A stretch of 64,000 bases of DNA from an uncultured Eubacteriales bacterium. GTDB taxonomy: Bacteria; Bacillota; Clostridia; Oscillospirales; CAG-272. Made by a program: the position numbers and the translations under genes. Shown here piece after piece: positions 34,859-43,560 of the stretch. Below the pieces are notes generated by a model. The model made no database searches. It was not told where the DNA came from and saw nothing but the letters and a program-made list of their open reading frames with translations. The stretch lies in NCBI GenBank assembly GCA_934432725.1, contig CAKRZE010000001.1, positions 62,001 through 126,000 of the forward strand, in the 5' to 3' direction. The first letter of the stretch is position 1; every line of letters begins with the position of its first letter.

Positions 34859-36046
34859 TCATTTGCCGTGAAGCTGCCGGACCGCAGAAGCCGTACAAAG
34901 CGCCATGACAGCAAGCAGCAAAAGCAAATACCACGGAAAAAGATAAACGGACAGCAGCTGCACAAGCCATCCGAAGAGAGCCGGAGCCAGCATGATTCCC
35001 GCGTAAGCCGCAGCCATCAGAAATCCGATATACGCCTGCGCGTATTCGGCACCGCAATATTGCGGCACGGCATGAAGCAGATTCGGAAAAATCGGTCCTG
35101 TTCCGAGTCCGGTCAGAAAAAAAGAGATTGCCGAAAATGCCGCAGGAAGTGGGAGCAGCCAAAGGAAAACCGCGAGGGAGAGCGTTATCTGACCGCATAC
35201 GATCAGGCGCTGTGCGGTCATTGTCTTCGGAAAAACCGCAGAAAGAACGCCGGAAAGGAATCTGCCCAGTGCGATTCCGACATAATAAAGCGTCAGCATC
35301 CGCGCCGCACCGCCGACAGTCATGCCTCCTGTCTGAACCAGATAGGTGCTGCCCCATGTTCCGGCGGTATATTCTATGGCGCAGGAAGCGGCAAATATGC
35401 CGCAGGCAGCCTGAACGGAGGGCTTTTTCAGCATCCGGACAGGGCTCAGAGGCACTGTCCCGGTGGGTCCGGTTTCCGGGGCGTTTGTTTTTCTCACCTT
35501 GTTCCAAAGAGGAAGCGCCAGAACCGTAATGACGGAAATTACAAGCTGTACCCAAAACGCCAGACGGTACCCGGCGCGCCAGCTGTTCTGTCCCTGCAGT
35601 GTGTATGACATCAGATAAGGACTGAGCGAAACGCCGATTCCGTAAAAGCAATGGAGAAAATTCATGTGCATTGCCTTATAATGAACCGATACATAATTGT
35701 TCAGCGCAGCATCAATTGCTCCCGCGCCAAAGCCGAGCGGGATTGCAAACAGACACATGACGGGAAAGCTTGCCGACACGGAAAATCCAAACAGAGATGC
35801 TGCGGTCAGTGCGGTGCTGAGCGCCGTGATTTTCGCCGTTCCAAATCGGCGGATCAGGCTTGCACTGAAAAGACTGGACAGAATCGTACATCCGGAAATC
35901 AGCAGGGTGATCAGGTTTGCATAAGAAACGGGGAGCCGGAATTCCCGGTAAATAGCCGGCCAGGCGCTCCCGAACAGCGAATCCGGGACGCCAAGTCCGA
36001 TAAACGCAATATAGATCACAAAAAGCAATAAAACAGACATAAGCAT
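34859..36046 (-). CDS. Major facilitator superfamily transporter
   Basis: A 395-residue, twelve-helix MFS permease. The N-terminal half has GLGVPDSLFGSAWPAIYREF and the loop SASLIRRFGTAK (the A-motif-like region after helix 2); the second half has ALGRFLSGVLSA. Overall it resembles the FucP/YbjJ-like sugar and drug group. The substrate is not predictable. The start ATG at 36046 has AAGGAAT upstream. There is no neighbouring regulator or catabolic gene to guide function. Confidence 0.85.
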   Translation of the reverse strand: MLMSVLLLFVIYIAFIGLGVPDSLFGSAWPAIYREFRLPVSYANLITLLISGCTILSSLFSASLIRRFGTAKITALSTALTAASLFGFSVSASFPVMCLFAIPLGFGAGAIDAALNNYVSVHYKAMHMNFLHCFYGIGVSLSPYLMSYTLQGQNSWRAGYRLAFWVQLVISVITVLALPLWNKVRKTNAPETGPTGTVPLSPVRMLKKPSVQAACGIFAASCAIEYTAGTWGSTYLVQTGGMTVGGAARMLTLYYVGIALGRFLSGVLSAVFPKTMTAQRLIVCGQITLSLAVFLWLLPLPAAFSAISFFLTGLGTGPIFPNLLHAVPQYCGAEYAQAYIGFLMAAAYAGIMLAPALFGWLVQLLSVYLFPWYLLLLLAVMALCTASAVRQLHGK

Positions 36047-36446
36047 ACATTCCTTGCAGCAATTCGAAATAACGGGAAAGCATAGGCGGTTAATCAGCGG
36101 AAAATCAAACAGACGAACCGTTTCCGGCAGTCGGCAGAACGGACTTCCGCCATATTATAACATTGCCGGCTCTCATCCGTCAAGCCGTATGAGGTGCTTC
36201 TTTCTACAGGATATGCCGCCACTCCTCCCGGCGTTCCCTCCGGTCTGCGCGGAAAGATCCGATTCTGACATCGGCTCAAATCGGACAAAACCTGCCGCTG
36301 TGCGCTTTCCCCCGTGCAGGCAGAAGCCGCAGGATTCTTTGTTTACTTTATTTTCCGTACTCTTCCATTCATTTCAAAACGGATTTTACAAATCAATGCT
36401 TCACTGTGTCATAGGATCAAAAAACAATATATTGTGCGAAACCGTA
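36047..36446. other. Non-coding interval upstream of nrdG
   Basis: No gene is visible between the divergent MFS and nrdG genes other than the nrdG promoter listed next. Confidence 0.45.
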
Positions 36447-36475
36447 TTGACAACAACTAAATATTGGGGTATAAT
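36447..36475 (+). promoter_or_regulatory. Consensus SigA promoter of nrdG
   Basis: TTGACA (36447-36452), exactly 17 bp, TATAAT (36470-36475): a perfect consensus. The leader to the nrdG start is about 165 nt. No NrdR-box pair is obvious to me around it. Confidence 0.85.
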
Positions 36476-36645
36476 GGTACACAGAGTCCGGCGCGGAACG
36501 GCAAGCCGAGGTGCTGACGGACAAAATACGCCGAGGCGCTGCAGATGGCTTAAGTCCGGATCCGGGAGTCTCACTTCACAGACGCTGGAATCCGACGATC
36601 CAAACCGACACGGAAGAATGCGTCAACAGAAATCGGAAAGGAACG

Positions 36646-37344
36646 ATGCTGAGCATGATAATCGGCGGACTGCAAAAGCTGACGCTGCTTGATTTTCCAG
36701 GGCATACGGCATGTACACTGTTTACCGTCGGATGCAATTTTAGATGTCCTTTTTGCCACAATGCGGCGCTTGTGGAGAGCGGAAGCACGGTCGAACAGAT
36801 CCGTGAGGACACGCTTTTTCGCTTTCTTGAAAAAAGAAGAGGGCTGCTCGACGGCGTTGCCGTGACGGGCGGAGAGCCGCTTTTACATGCAGATCTGAAG
36901 GAACTGCTCCGGAAAATCAAAGCATTGGGCTACAGCGTTAAGCTTGACACAAACGGCTCTTTTCCGGATCGGCTTGCCGAGATCATGGAAAGCGGCTTGG
37001 CGGACTATGTGGCGATGGACATCAAAAGCAGTCCTGCACAGTATGCCGAGGTTGCCGGAACAGGAGCGTTTACGGATCGCGTGCTTGAAAGCATTCGTCT
37101 TTTAAGGACGGGGAATGTTGCATACGAATTTAGGACAACGGCAGTACATCCATTTCATACCGTACAGGATTTTGCAGAAATCGGAAAGCTGATTCAAGGC
37201 GCTCCGCGCTATTTTATTCAGTGCTTCCGGGATTCCGGCAATATCTTAAAATCCGGGTGTACTGCGCCGGATCATAAGACGCTGCATGCATTTTTAGAAG
37301 CGGTGCAGCCCTATGTGCCTTCGGCAGAGCTTCGGGGGGTATAA
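36646..37344 (+). CDS. nrdG: Anaerobic ribonucleotide reductase-activating protein
   Basis: Radical SAM enzyme that creates the glycyl radical on NrdD. About 232 residues from the ATG at 36646 (GGAAAGGAAC upstream; 36655 is an alternative). GCNFRCPFCHNA carries the CxxxCxxC ligands of the SAM-binding [4Fe-4S] cluster, and VTGGEPLLH is the GGE SAM-binding motif. LDFPGHTACTLFTVGCNF matches the NrdG/PFL-activase-like subgroup common in clostridia. It precedes nrdD by about 345 bp that contain the 25-bp repeat array. Because the array lacks a terminator, read-through from the strong upstream promoter is possible. Confidence 0.92.
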   Translation: MLSMIIGGLQKLTLLDFPGHTACTLFTVGCNFRCPFCHNAALVESGSTVEQIREDTLFRFLEKRRGLLDGVAVTGGEPLLHADLKELLRKIKALGYSVKLDTNGSFPDRLAEIMESGLADYVAMDIKSSPAQYAEVAGTGAFTDRVLESIRLLRTGNVAYEFRTTAVHPFHTVQDFAEIGKLIQGAPRYFIQCFRDSGNILKSGCTAPDHKTLHAFLEAVQPYVPSAELRGV

Positions 37345-37466
37345 GCGAAGCAAAGCCGAGCAGGCGAAGCAAAAAACGGGCAGAAAGCTTTTTTCAATGG
37401 CTTTGTACAGCTGTGCGGTTCAGCGTTCCGCAAAACAGGCAGACCGCATCGGGCATGGGACCGGCA

Positions 37467-37666
37467 CACAGCCAGCGGCAGCGGGATAAATTACAGACGG
37501 CGGCAGCCGGATGAACCACAGACGGCGGCAGCCGGATGAACCACAGACGGCGGCAGCCGGATGAACCACAGACGGCGGCAGCCGGATGAATCACAGACGG
37601 CGGCAGCCGGATGAATCACAGACGGCGGCAGCCGGATGAACCACAGACGGCGGCAGCCGGATGATA
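37467..37666. repeat. 25-bp direct tandem repeat array, eight copies
   Basis: Seven near-identical 25-bp units run head to tail from 37492 to 37666, preceded by a degenerate copy at 37467-37491. Each unit contains CGGCGGCAGCCGG, which can fold into a small hairpin. Units differ only at the end (GATGAAC versus GATGAAT, with GATGATA in the last). The period is not a multiple of three and the array stops five bases before TATAAT at 37671, just ahead of the nrdD start. No unique spacers separate the units, so it is not CRISPR. Confidence 0.9.
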
Positions 37667-37689
37667 TTTATATAATGGGGGATGGGGAA

Positions 37690-40113
37690 ATGTATCAGGT
37701 TCAGAAAAGAGACGGCAGAATCATTGATTTCGATATCAAGCGAATCATCAAAGCGATCAGACTGGCATTTGAAGCGCAGGAAAAGCAGTACAACGAATCG
37801 GTGATCGACTTCCTTGCTTTGAAGGTCACGGCAGATTTTGAGCCGAAAATCAAGGAAAACGTAATCAGCGTTGAGGATATCCAGGACAGCGTGGAATCGG
37901 TTCTGATTCAGGCAGGCTATTCGGATGTGGCAAAGGCATACATTCTCTACCGCAGACAGCATGAGAAAATGCGCGAGATCAAATCGACGGCGCTTGACTA
38001 TAAGCAGATTGTGGACCAGTACCTGCATGCCAATGACTGGCGCGTCAAGGAAAATTCGACCGTCACGTACTCGGTCGGAGGTCTGATTCTTTCCAACTCC
38101 GGTGCCATTACGGCGAATTATTGGCTTTCCGAGGTATATGACGATGAGATTGCCAATGCCCACCGCAATGCGGATATTCATATTCACGATCTCAGCATGC
38201 TGACCGGCTACTGCGCCGGATGGTCCCTGAAGCAGCTTATTCAGGAGGGACTGGGCGGCGTTCCGGGAAAGATTACCTCGGCGCCCGCCAAGCATCTTGC
38301 CACGCTGTGTAATCAGATGGTGAACTTCCTCGGCATCATGCAGAATGAATGGGCAGGGGCGCAGGCGTTTTCTTCCTTTGATACATATCTTGCTCCCTTC
38401 GTCAAGGCGGATAATCTGTCCTATGAACAGGTAAAGAAATGCGTGGAATCCTTCATTTACGGCGTCAATACGCCTTCCAGATGGGGGACGCAGGCTCCTT
38501 TTTCCAATATCACGCTGGACTGGACCGTCCCGAACGATCTTGCGGAGCTGAACGCGATTGTCGGCGGACGCGAAATGGACTTCAAGTACAAGGACTGCAA
38601 AAAAGAAATGGATATGGTCAACCGCGCCTTTATCGAAACCATGATCGAGGGTGATGCCAACGGCCGCGGCTTCCAGTATCCGATTCCGACGTATTCCATC
38701 ACCCGCGACTTTGACTGGTCCGACACGGAAAACAACCGGCTTCTGTTTGAGATGACCTCCAAGTACGGGACACCTTACTTCTCCAACTACATCAACAGCG
38801 ATATGCAGCCGAGCGATGTCCGCAGCATGTGCTGCCGGCTCCGTCTGGACCTGAGAGAGCTGCGCAGAAAAACCGGCGGCTTCTTCGGGAGCGGCGAGAG
38901 CACGGGCTCTGTCGGTGTTGTCACCATCAATATGCCGCGGATCGCGTATTTGTCCAAGACGCCGGAGGAATTTTACCGCCGTCTGGATCACATGATGGAT
39001 ATTTCCGCGCGTTCTCTGAAAATCAAGCGCACGGTCATTACAAAGCTTTTACAGGAGGGGCTGTATCCGTATACCGCGCGGTATCTTGGAAGCTTTGACA
39101 ACCATTTTTCGACCATCGGACTTGTCGGCATGAATGAAGCCGGTCTGAACGCGGCATGGCTGCGCAAGGATCTGACACATCCGGAAACACAGGAATTTAC
39201 CAAGGATGTTCTGAATCACATGCGGGAGCGCCTGTCCGATTATCAGGAAAAATACGGAGATCTTTACAATCTGGAAGCAACCCCCGCAGAATCGACCGCA
39301 TACCGTCTGGCAAAGCATGACAAAAAGCGCTTCGGCGATATCATCACCGCCTCCGAAAACGAGGATACGCCGTACTATACAAACAGCTCGCATCTGCCCG
39401 TCGGCTACACCGAGGACATCTTCACCGCGCTGGATATTCAGGATGAGCTGCAAACGCTTTATACCTCCGGAACTGTGTTCCACGCCTTCCTCGGTGAAAA
39501 GCTGCCTGACTGGAAGGCAGCGGCGCAGCTGGTGCGTAAGATTGCGGAGAACTATCAGCTTCCGTACTACACGCTTTCTCCGACCTATTCCGTATGCCGT
39601 GAGCACGGCTATATCGCGGGTGAGGTGTATGTCTGCCCGACCTGCGGAAAGAAGACCGAGGTTTACAGCAGAATTACCGGCTACTACCGTCCGGTTCAGA
39701 ACTGGAATACCGGAAAGTCTCAGGAATTCAAGGACAGAAAGCTCTATGACATTTCTTCCTCCATGGCAAGGTTTGATCAGGAAAAGCACGGCATCCGGGC
39801 GGAAGGGAAGAAGCCCGCAGCTTCATCCGAGCCTGCCGGGCAGCATGATGCTGCGATCCTTCCGGAGGAGAACGGGGAACAGCTCCTGCTGTTTGCAACG
39901 CGCACCTGTCCGAACTGCCGGATGGCAAAGAGCTTTTTGGACCACGCCGGAATGGCGTACCGTGAGATCATTGCGGATGAGGCACCGGAGCTTGCACGGG
40001 AATATGAGGTGACGTCCGCTCCGACGCTTGTCCGGCTGTTCGGGAACGGTCGCGAAAACATTCAGAATGTTTCCAATATCAGAAAGTTTATCGGAAGCCG
40101 CACGGAAGCATGA
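37690..40113 (+). CDS. nrdD: Anaerobic (class III) ribonucleoside-triphosphate reductase with fused glutaredoxin-like domain
   Basis: Oxygen-sensitive glycyl radical enzyme that makes dNTPs, 807 residues from the ATG at 37690 (GGGGG eight bases upstream). Residues 1-95 form an ATP-cone allosteric domain (VQKRDGRIIDFDIKRI). The barrel carries MCCRLRLD and VGVVTINMPR. Cysteines near 635-655 (SVCREHGY..., YVCPTCGKK) form the zinc site. Gly664 in SRITGYYRP is the predicted radical site. After a Pro/Ala/Glu linker, residues ~730-807 form a glutaredoxin/NrdH-like domain with redox centre C740-P-N-C743 and a TSAPTLV cis-Pro loop. The fusion suggests that the active-site disulfide is reduced by this domain rather than by formate. 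trxB follows. Confidence 0.94.
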   Translation: MYQVQKRDGRIIDFDIKRIIKAIRLAFEAQEKQYNESVIDFLALKVTADFEPKIKENVISVEDIQDSVESVLIQAGYSDVAKAYILYRRQHEKMREIKSTALDYKQIVDQYLHANDWRVKENSTVTYSVGGLILSNSGAITANYWLSEVYDDEIANAHRNADIHIHDLSMLTGYCAGWSLKQLIQEGLGGVPGKITSAPAKHLATLCNQMVNFLGIMQNEWAGAQAFSSFDTYLAPFVKADNLSYEQVKKCVESFIYGVNTPSRWGTQAPFSNITLDWTVPNDLAELNAIVGGREMDFKYKDCKKEMDMVNRAFIETMIEGDANGRGFQYPIPTYSITRDFDWSDTENNRLLFEMTSKYGTPYFSNYINSDMQPSDVRSMCCRLRLDLRELRRKTGGFFGSGESTGSVGVVTINMPRIAYLSKTPEEFYRRLDHMMDISARSLKIKRTVITKLLQEGLYPYTARYLGSFDNHFSTIGLVGMNEAGLNAAWLRKDLTHPETQEFTKDVLNHMRERLSDYQEKYGDLYNLEATPAESTAYRLAKHDKKRFGDIITASENEDTPYYTNSSHLPVGYTEDIFTALDIQDELQTLYTSGTVFHAFLGEKLPDWKAAAQLVRKIAENYQLPYYTLSPTYSVCREHGYIAGEVYVCPTCGKKTEVYSRITGYYRPVQNWNTGKSQEFKDRKLYDISSSMARFDQEKHGIRAEGKKPAASSEPAGQHDAAILPEENGEQLLLFATRTCPNCRMAKSFLDHAGMAYREIIADEAPELAREYEVTSAPTLVRLFGNGRENIQNVSNIRKFIGSRTEA

Positions 40114-40174
40114 CACAGGAGTGTAACACAGAAATGTAATATGCAGGGGTGCATGACACAGGAGCGTAAGCAAT

Positions 40175-41104
40175 ATGATGTACGATATCATGATCATCGG
40201 AGCCGGTCCTGCCGGACTGACTGCCGGGATATACGCAAGGCGAGCCGGAAAATCCGTCCTGATCCTGGAAAAGGAAACCTTCGGCGGACAGATTACGCAT
40301 TCGCCTAAGGTGGAGAATTATCCGGGTTTTCCCGAAATGAGCGGCAGCGATTTCGGAGAGAAGCTGGTCGATCAGGCGCTGCGTCTTGGCTGTGAGATAG
40401 AGCTTGACCGCGTTTCCGCATTGCAGCGGGATCGGGAACGGTTTCGGATCATCGGAGAAACCGGCGTGTACGACGGATACAGCGTGATTATTGCAGCGGG
40501 TTCCCGTCACCGTGAACTGGGACTGCCGCGCGAGCGGGAGCTTGTCGGCTGCGGCGTCTGCTATTGTGCGGTCTGTGACGGGGCGTTTTACAGAGGGAAG
40601 CGCGCCGTGGTTGTCGGCGGGGGGAATTCAGCGCTTCAGGAAGCGGTTTTTCTGAAGGACATCTGCGCCGATGTCACCCTGGTACAGAATCTTGATTATT
40701 TTACAGGAGAAGAAAGTCTTCTTTCTATCCTGAAAAAAGCGGAAAATGTACATTTCATGACGGGAAGCGTCGTGAGTGCCCTGATCGGGAAGCATGCGCT
40801 TGAAGAAATCAGAGTGCTTCACACCGCAGCCGGAAAAGAAGAGGCTCTGCAAACGGACGCGCTGTTTGTAGCAATCGGTCAGGAGCCGGATAACAGCGTT
40901 TTCAAGCCCTTTGTAAAGCTGGATGAAAACGGCTATATTCTGGCGGATGAAACCTGCGTATTGCCGGAGCCCGGACTCTTTGCGGCGGGCGATTGCCGGT
41001 CAAAGCGGATCCGGCAGATCGTAACTGCGGCATCGGACGGCGCCCAGGCGGCAATCGCAGCCTGCCGTTATGTGGATCAGCAGAATGTGTCCGGAAATCA
41101 TTGA
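40175..41104 (+). CDS. trxB: Thioredoxin-disulfide reductase family flavoprotein
   Basis: A 309-residue FAD/NAD(P)H enzyme that reduces thioredoxin-like proteins. GAGPAGLTAGIYA is the FAD-binding Rossmann motif, ETFGGQI and VENYPGFP are TrxB signatures, CAVC (in CYCAVCDGAFYRG) is the redox-active pair, GGGNSALQEAVFL is the pyridine-nucleotide motif, and FAAGDCR ends the FAD domain. Directly after nrdD (61 bp), it is the natural reductant for the glutaredoxin-like domain fused to NrdD. Its ribosome site CAGGAG lies inside a 13-bp sequence repeated from the nrdD stop region. Confidence 0.92.
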   Translation: MMYDIMIIGAGPAGLTAGIYARRAGKSVLILEKETFGGQITHSPKVENYPGFPEMSGSDFGEKLVDQALRLGCEIELDRVSALQRDRERFRIIGETGVYDGYSVIIAAGSRHRELGLPRERELVGCGVCYCAVCDGAFYRGKRAVVVGGGNSALQEAVFLKDICADVTLVQNLDYFTGEESLLSILKKAENVHFMTGSVVSALIGKHALEEIRVLHTAAGKEEALQTDALFVAIGQEPDNSVFKPFVKLDENGYILADETCVLPEPGLFAAGDCRSKRIRQIVTAASDGAQAAIAACRYVDQQNVSGNH

Positions 41105-41307
41105 CCTTGACGAAGGAATACACACACCGCACGCCCATGGTGAGCCTCTGCGGCAGAGAGCAATGTACTTGGCGGACAGCTGCATCGGCTCCCGGGTTGC
41201 GTTCGGATAAAAGCCGAAAATATCATTGCCTGCCGAACGGATGAAACCGATTCGTTTGATTCTGCCTGTTCCATTCGCAAAAAAGCGTAAGAAAGGAAGC
41301 TTTTATT

Positions 41308-42552
41308 ATGATAAAAAAAGAAATCGACCGGCTTATTGCCGCAGATGCCGAGATCGGCAGTGCCGTTCTGGAAGAATACAACCGGCAAAGGGACGGAATT
41401 GAACTGATTGCCTCCGAAAATGTCGTCTCGGAACCGGTTTTGCTTGCAATGGGCAGCATCCTGACCAATAAATACGCCGAAGGATATCCCGGACACCGCT
41501 ATTACGGCGGCTGCCGCTGTGTGGATGTTGTGGAGCAAATTGCGATAGACCGTGCAAAACAGCTGTACGGGGCGGAGCATGTCAATGTACAGCCTCACAG
41601 CGGTGCACAGGCAAACATGGCGGTTTATTTTGCACTCCTTCAGCCGGGAGACACCGTCATGGGCATGAGCCTTGCCTGCGGCGGACACCTGACACACGGA
41701 AGTCCGGTGAACCTTTCGGGAAAATATTATCATTTTATCCCTTACGGCGTAAGGGAGGACACCGGATTGATCGATTATGATCGGCTGGAGCAGCTTGCAA
41801 AAGAGAATCATCCGAAGCTGATCGTGGCGGGTGCCTCTGCATACCCGCGTGCGATTGATTTCAAGCGGATTGCCGGAATTGCACATGAGGTCGGCGCGTA
41901 TTTTATGGTGGATATGGCGCACATTGCGGGTTTGGTCGCTGCGGGTGAACACGAAAGCCCGGTTCCGTATGCCGATGTGGTAACCACCACCACGCATAAG
42001 ACGCTCCGCGGACCGCGCGGCGGAATGATTCTCTGCCGGGAGGCGCTCGGAAAACAGATTGATAAGGCGATTTTCCCCGGAACACAGGGCGGTCCCCTGA
42101 TGCATATCATTGCGGCAAAGGCAGTCTGCTTCGGAGAAGCACTGAAGGACAGCTTCCGCGCCTATCAGCATCAGATCGTACTGAATTCCAAGGCTTTTGC
42201 CGAGGCGCTTCTGAAGGAAGGCTTTGCACTGGTCACGGGAGGAACGGATAACCACCTCTGCCTGATCGACCTCAGACCGATGCAGGTGACCGGAAAGGAT
42301 ATGGAAACGCGTTTGGATGAGGTCGGCATTACCGTTAACAAGAATGCCATTCCGAATGATCCGCAAAAGCCGACCGTGACCAGCGGAATCCGCGTCGGAA
42401 CGCCCGCCGTAACCACGCGCGGCTTTACGGAAGCGGATATGGAGCATGTCGCACATCTGATGGCGCTCTGCGCACGCGATTTTGATGCGTCCGCGGCATA
42501 TGTGCGGGAGGAGGTCCGGAAGCTCTGCGAAAAATATCCTCTGTTTGAATAA
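41308..42552 (+). CDS. glyA: Serine hydroxymethyltransferase
   Basis: PLP enzyme that interconverts serine and glycine while loading one-carbon units on tetrahydrofolate. At 414 residues it has the standard length. ELIASENVVS, NKYAEGYPGHRYYGGC, HSGAQANMAVY, VDMAHIAGLVAAG and the PLP-Lys block VTTTTHKTLRGPRGG are all canonical. GGAAGC precedes the ATG. The 203 bp upstream (41105-41307) are non-coding; I looked for ZTP, glycine and THF riboswitches and did not recognise one. It supplies methylene-THF for thymidylate, which fits the preceding dNTP-synthesis genes, though a shared transcript is not shown. Confidence 0.96.
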   Translation: MIKKEIDRLIAADAEIGSAVLEEYNRQRDGIELIASENVVSEPVLLAMGSILTNKYAEGYPGHRYYGGCRCVDVVEQIAIDRAKQLYGAEHVNVQPHSGAQANMAVYFALLQPGDTVMGMSLACGGHLTHGSPVNLSGKYYHFIPYGVREDTGLIDYDRLEQLAKENHPKLIVAGASAYPRAIDFKRIAGIAHEVGAYFMVDMAHIAGLVAAGEHESPVPYADVVTTTTHKTLRGPRGGMILCREALGKQIDKAIFPGTQGGPLMHIIAAKAVCFGEALKDSFRAYQHQIVLNSKAFAEALLKEGFALVTGGTDNHLCLIDLRPMQVTGKDMETRLDEVGITVNKNAIPNDPQKPTVTSGIRVGTPAVTTRGFTEADMEHVAHLMALCARDFDASAAYVREEVRKLCEKYPLFE

Positions 42553-43037
42553 TCCCATCGGCGGTCAAGCTGCGGAAAGAAAATCTCACGCGCTTTGCTG
42601 CCGGACAGAACATCAAGCCGGGGACAAAAATGAAGCCCGCAGAACCAAAGCCGATCTGCCTCCGGGGGCAGCTGTCCGGAAAAATGCCGGGCAGCGTTAA
42701 AGAACGGGGGCTCCGGAAAAACAAGGCTCCCCTGCACGAGACCGATCCGCTCCGGTTCCCGTTATCCGCAGATATCGGGGCAGGCGTGAGCGGCTCGGAA
42801 GCGCGATTTTTTCGGAAAAACGGAGTATCCCCGGCGCAAAGTCTTGTTTCTTCCGTACTGCCATCGTTTTTGGCAGCAAGCAATGACGCAGTGCAATTTT
42901 TCGGCAGCCGCTTAAATTCTATGCACATGCTCCTGCGCCTGTTTGATCGGTTAAAGCTGCGCCGGCGGCATTTTGCACGGTCGGATCAATCACAGACGAA
43001 AAAAAGCCTGTTAACGCATGGAAAGAAGAAAAACACC
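42553..43037. other. Non-coding interval between glyA and the SCIFF locus
   Basis: No gene with a ribosome site and no clear T-run terminator is visible. Confidence 0.45.
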
Positions 43038-43066
43038 TTGACACAGCGGTTGAATGGGTATATAAT
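43038..43066 (+). promoter_or_regulatory. Consensus SigA promoter of the SCIFF precursor gene
   Basis: TTGACA (43038-43043), 17 bp, TATAAT (43061-43066). The short leader of about 30 nt contains AAAGGA before the precursor start codon. Confidence 0.85.
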
Positions 43067-43104
43067 AAAGAATAAATGAAACAGATGAAAGGATCAGAGC
43101 AACT

Positions 43105-43254
43105 ATGAAGAGAATCAGAACAATCAAGACCCGTGATCTGTCCGTCAGCGCAAAGAACGGCGGCTGCGGCGAATGCCAGACCTCCTGCCAGTCCGCCTGC
43201 AAGACCTCCTGCGGCGTTGCGAATCAGAAGTGCGAGAACAAGAACAATAAGTGA
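43105..43254 (+). CDS. scfA: SCIFF ranthipeptide precursor (six cysteines in forty-five residues)
   Basis: A 49-residue peptide beginning MKRIRTIKTRDLSVSAKNGG, with AAAGGA 13 bases before the ATG. Six cysteines at 21, 24, 28, 32, 36 and 43 follow the SCIFF pattern C-x2-C-x3-C-x3-C-x3-C-x6-C (motifs CGECQTSC, CKTSC). SCIFF peptides occur almost universally in Clostridia next to a radical SAM maturase, which is present 306 bp downstream. The maturase installs thioether cross-links between Cys and other residues (Thr or Ser in studied cases). The biological role remains unsettled; signalling has been proposed for related ranthipeptides. No dedicated peptidase or exporter lies beside it. Confidence 0.95.
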   Translation: MKRIRTIKTRDLSVSAKNGGCGECQTSCQSACKTSCGVANQKCENKNNK

Positions 43255-43271
43255 TCTGACAAACAAAAACT

Positions 43272-43309
43272 GCCGCCTGCTCACCGGAGTTGTGGGCAAG
43301 CGGCTTTTT
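43272..43309 (+). terminator. Attenuating terminator between SCIFF precursor and maturase genes
   Basis: GCCGC-c-TGCTCAC (43272-43284) pairs with GTGGGCA-a-GCGGC (43292-43304; one mismatch, one G-U pair), then five T. It would make precursor mRNA outnumber maturase mRNA. The rest of 43255-43560 is non-coding. Confidence 0.65.
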
Positions 43310-43560
43310 GGCGGTATAGGGTTTGCGAGGCTCTGTGACAGAAAAGCCCGTATGACGGGGGCGGACGCGCCGATCCGGCTGGATTGGCGGAAGAATATTG
43401 GGAAGAACCGTTATTATTTTTACACCTTGCCGGAAAGCAGCTGAGCCGTATTTGTTCGGTGCTGCGGATGGTGGCTTTACGGCAGAGACGATGCCCGGAA
43501 TTGCGGGATTTTTGCTTAAATTAAATGTTTTACAGCCGTTAAAACGGCACGGAGAAGCAA

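Noticed and set aside
37467..37666. CRISPR array
   Set aside because: The 25-bp units are strictly contiguous with no unique spacers, and no cas gene is in the window.
41105..41307. Riboswitch (ZTP, glycine or THF) upstream of glyA
   Set aside because: The region has no recognisable conserved core of these classes and no terminator stem before the gene.
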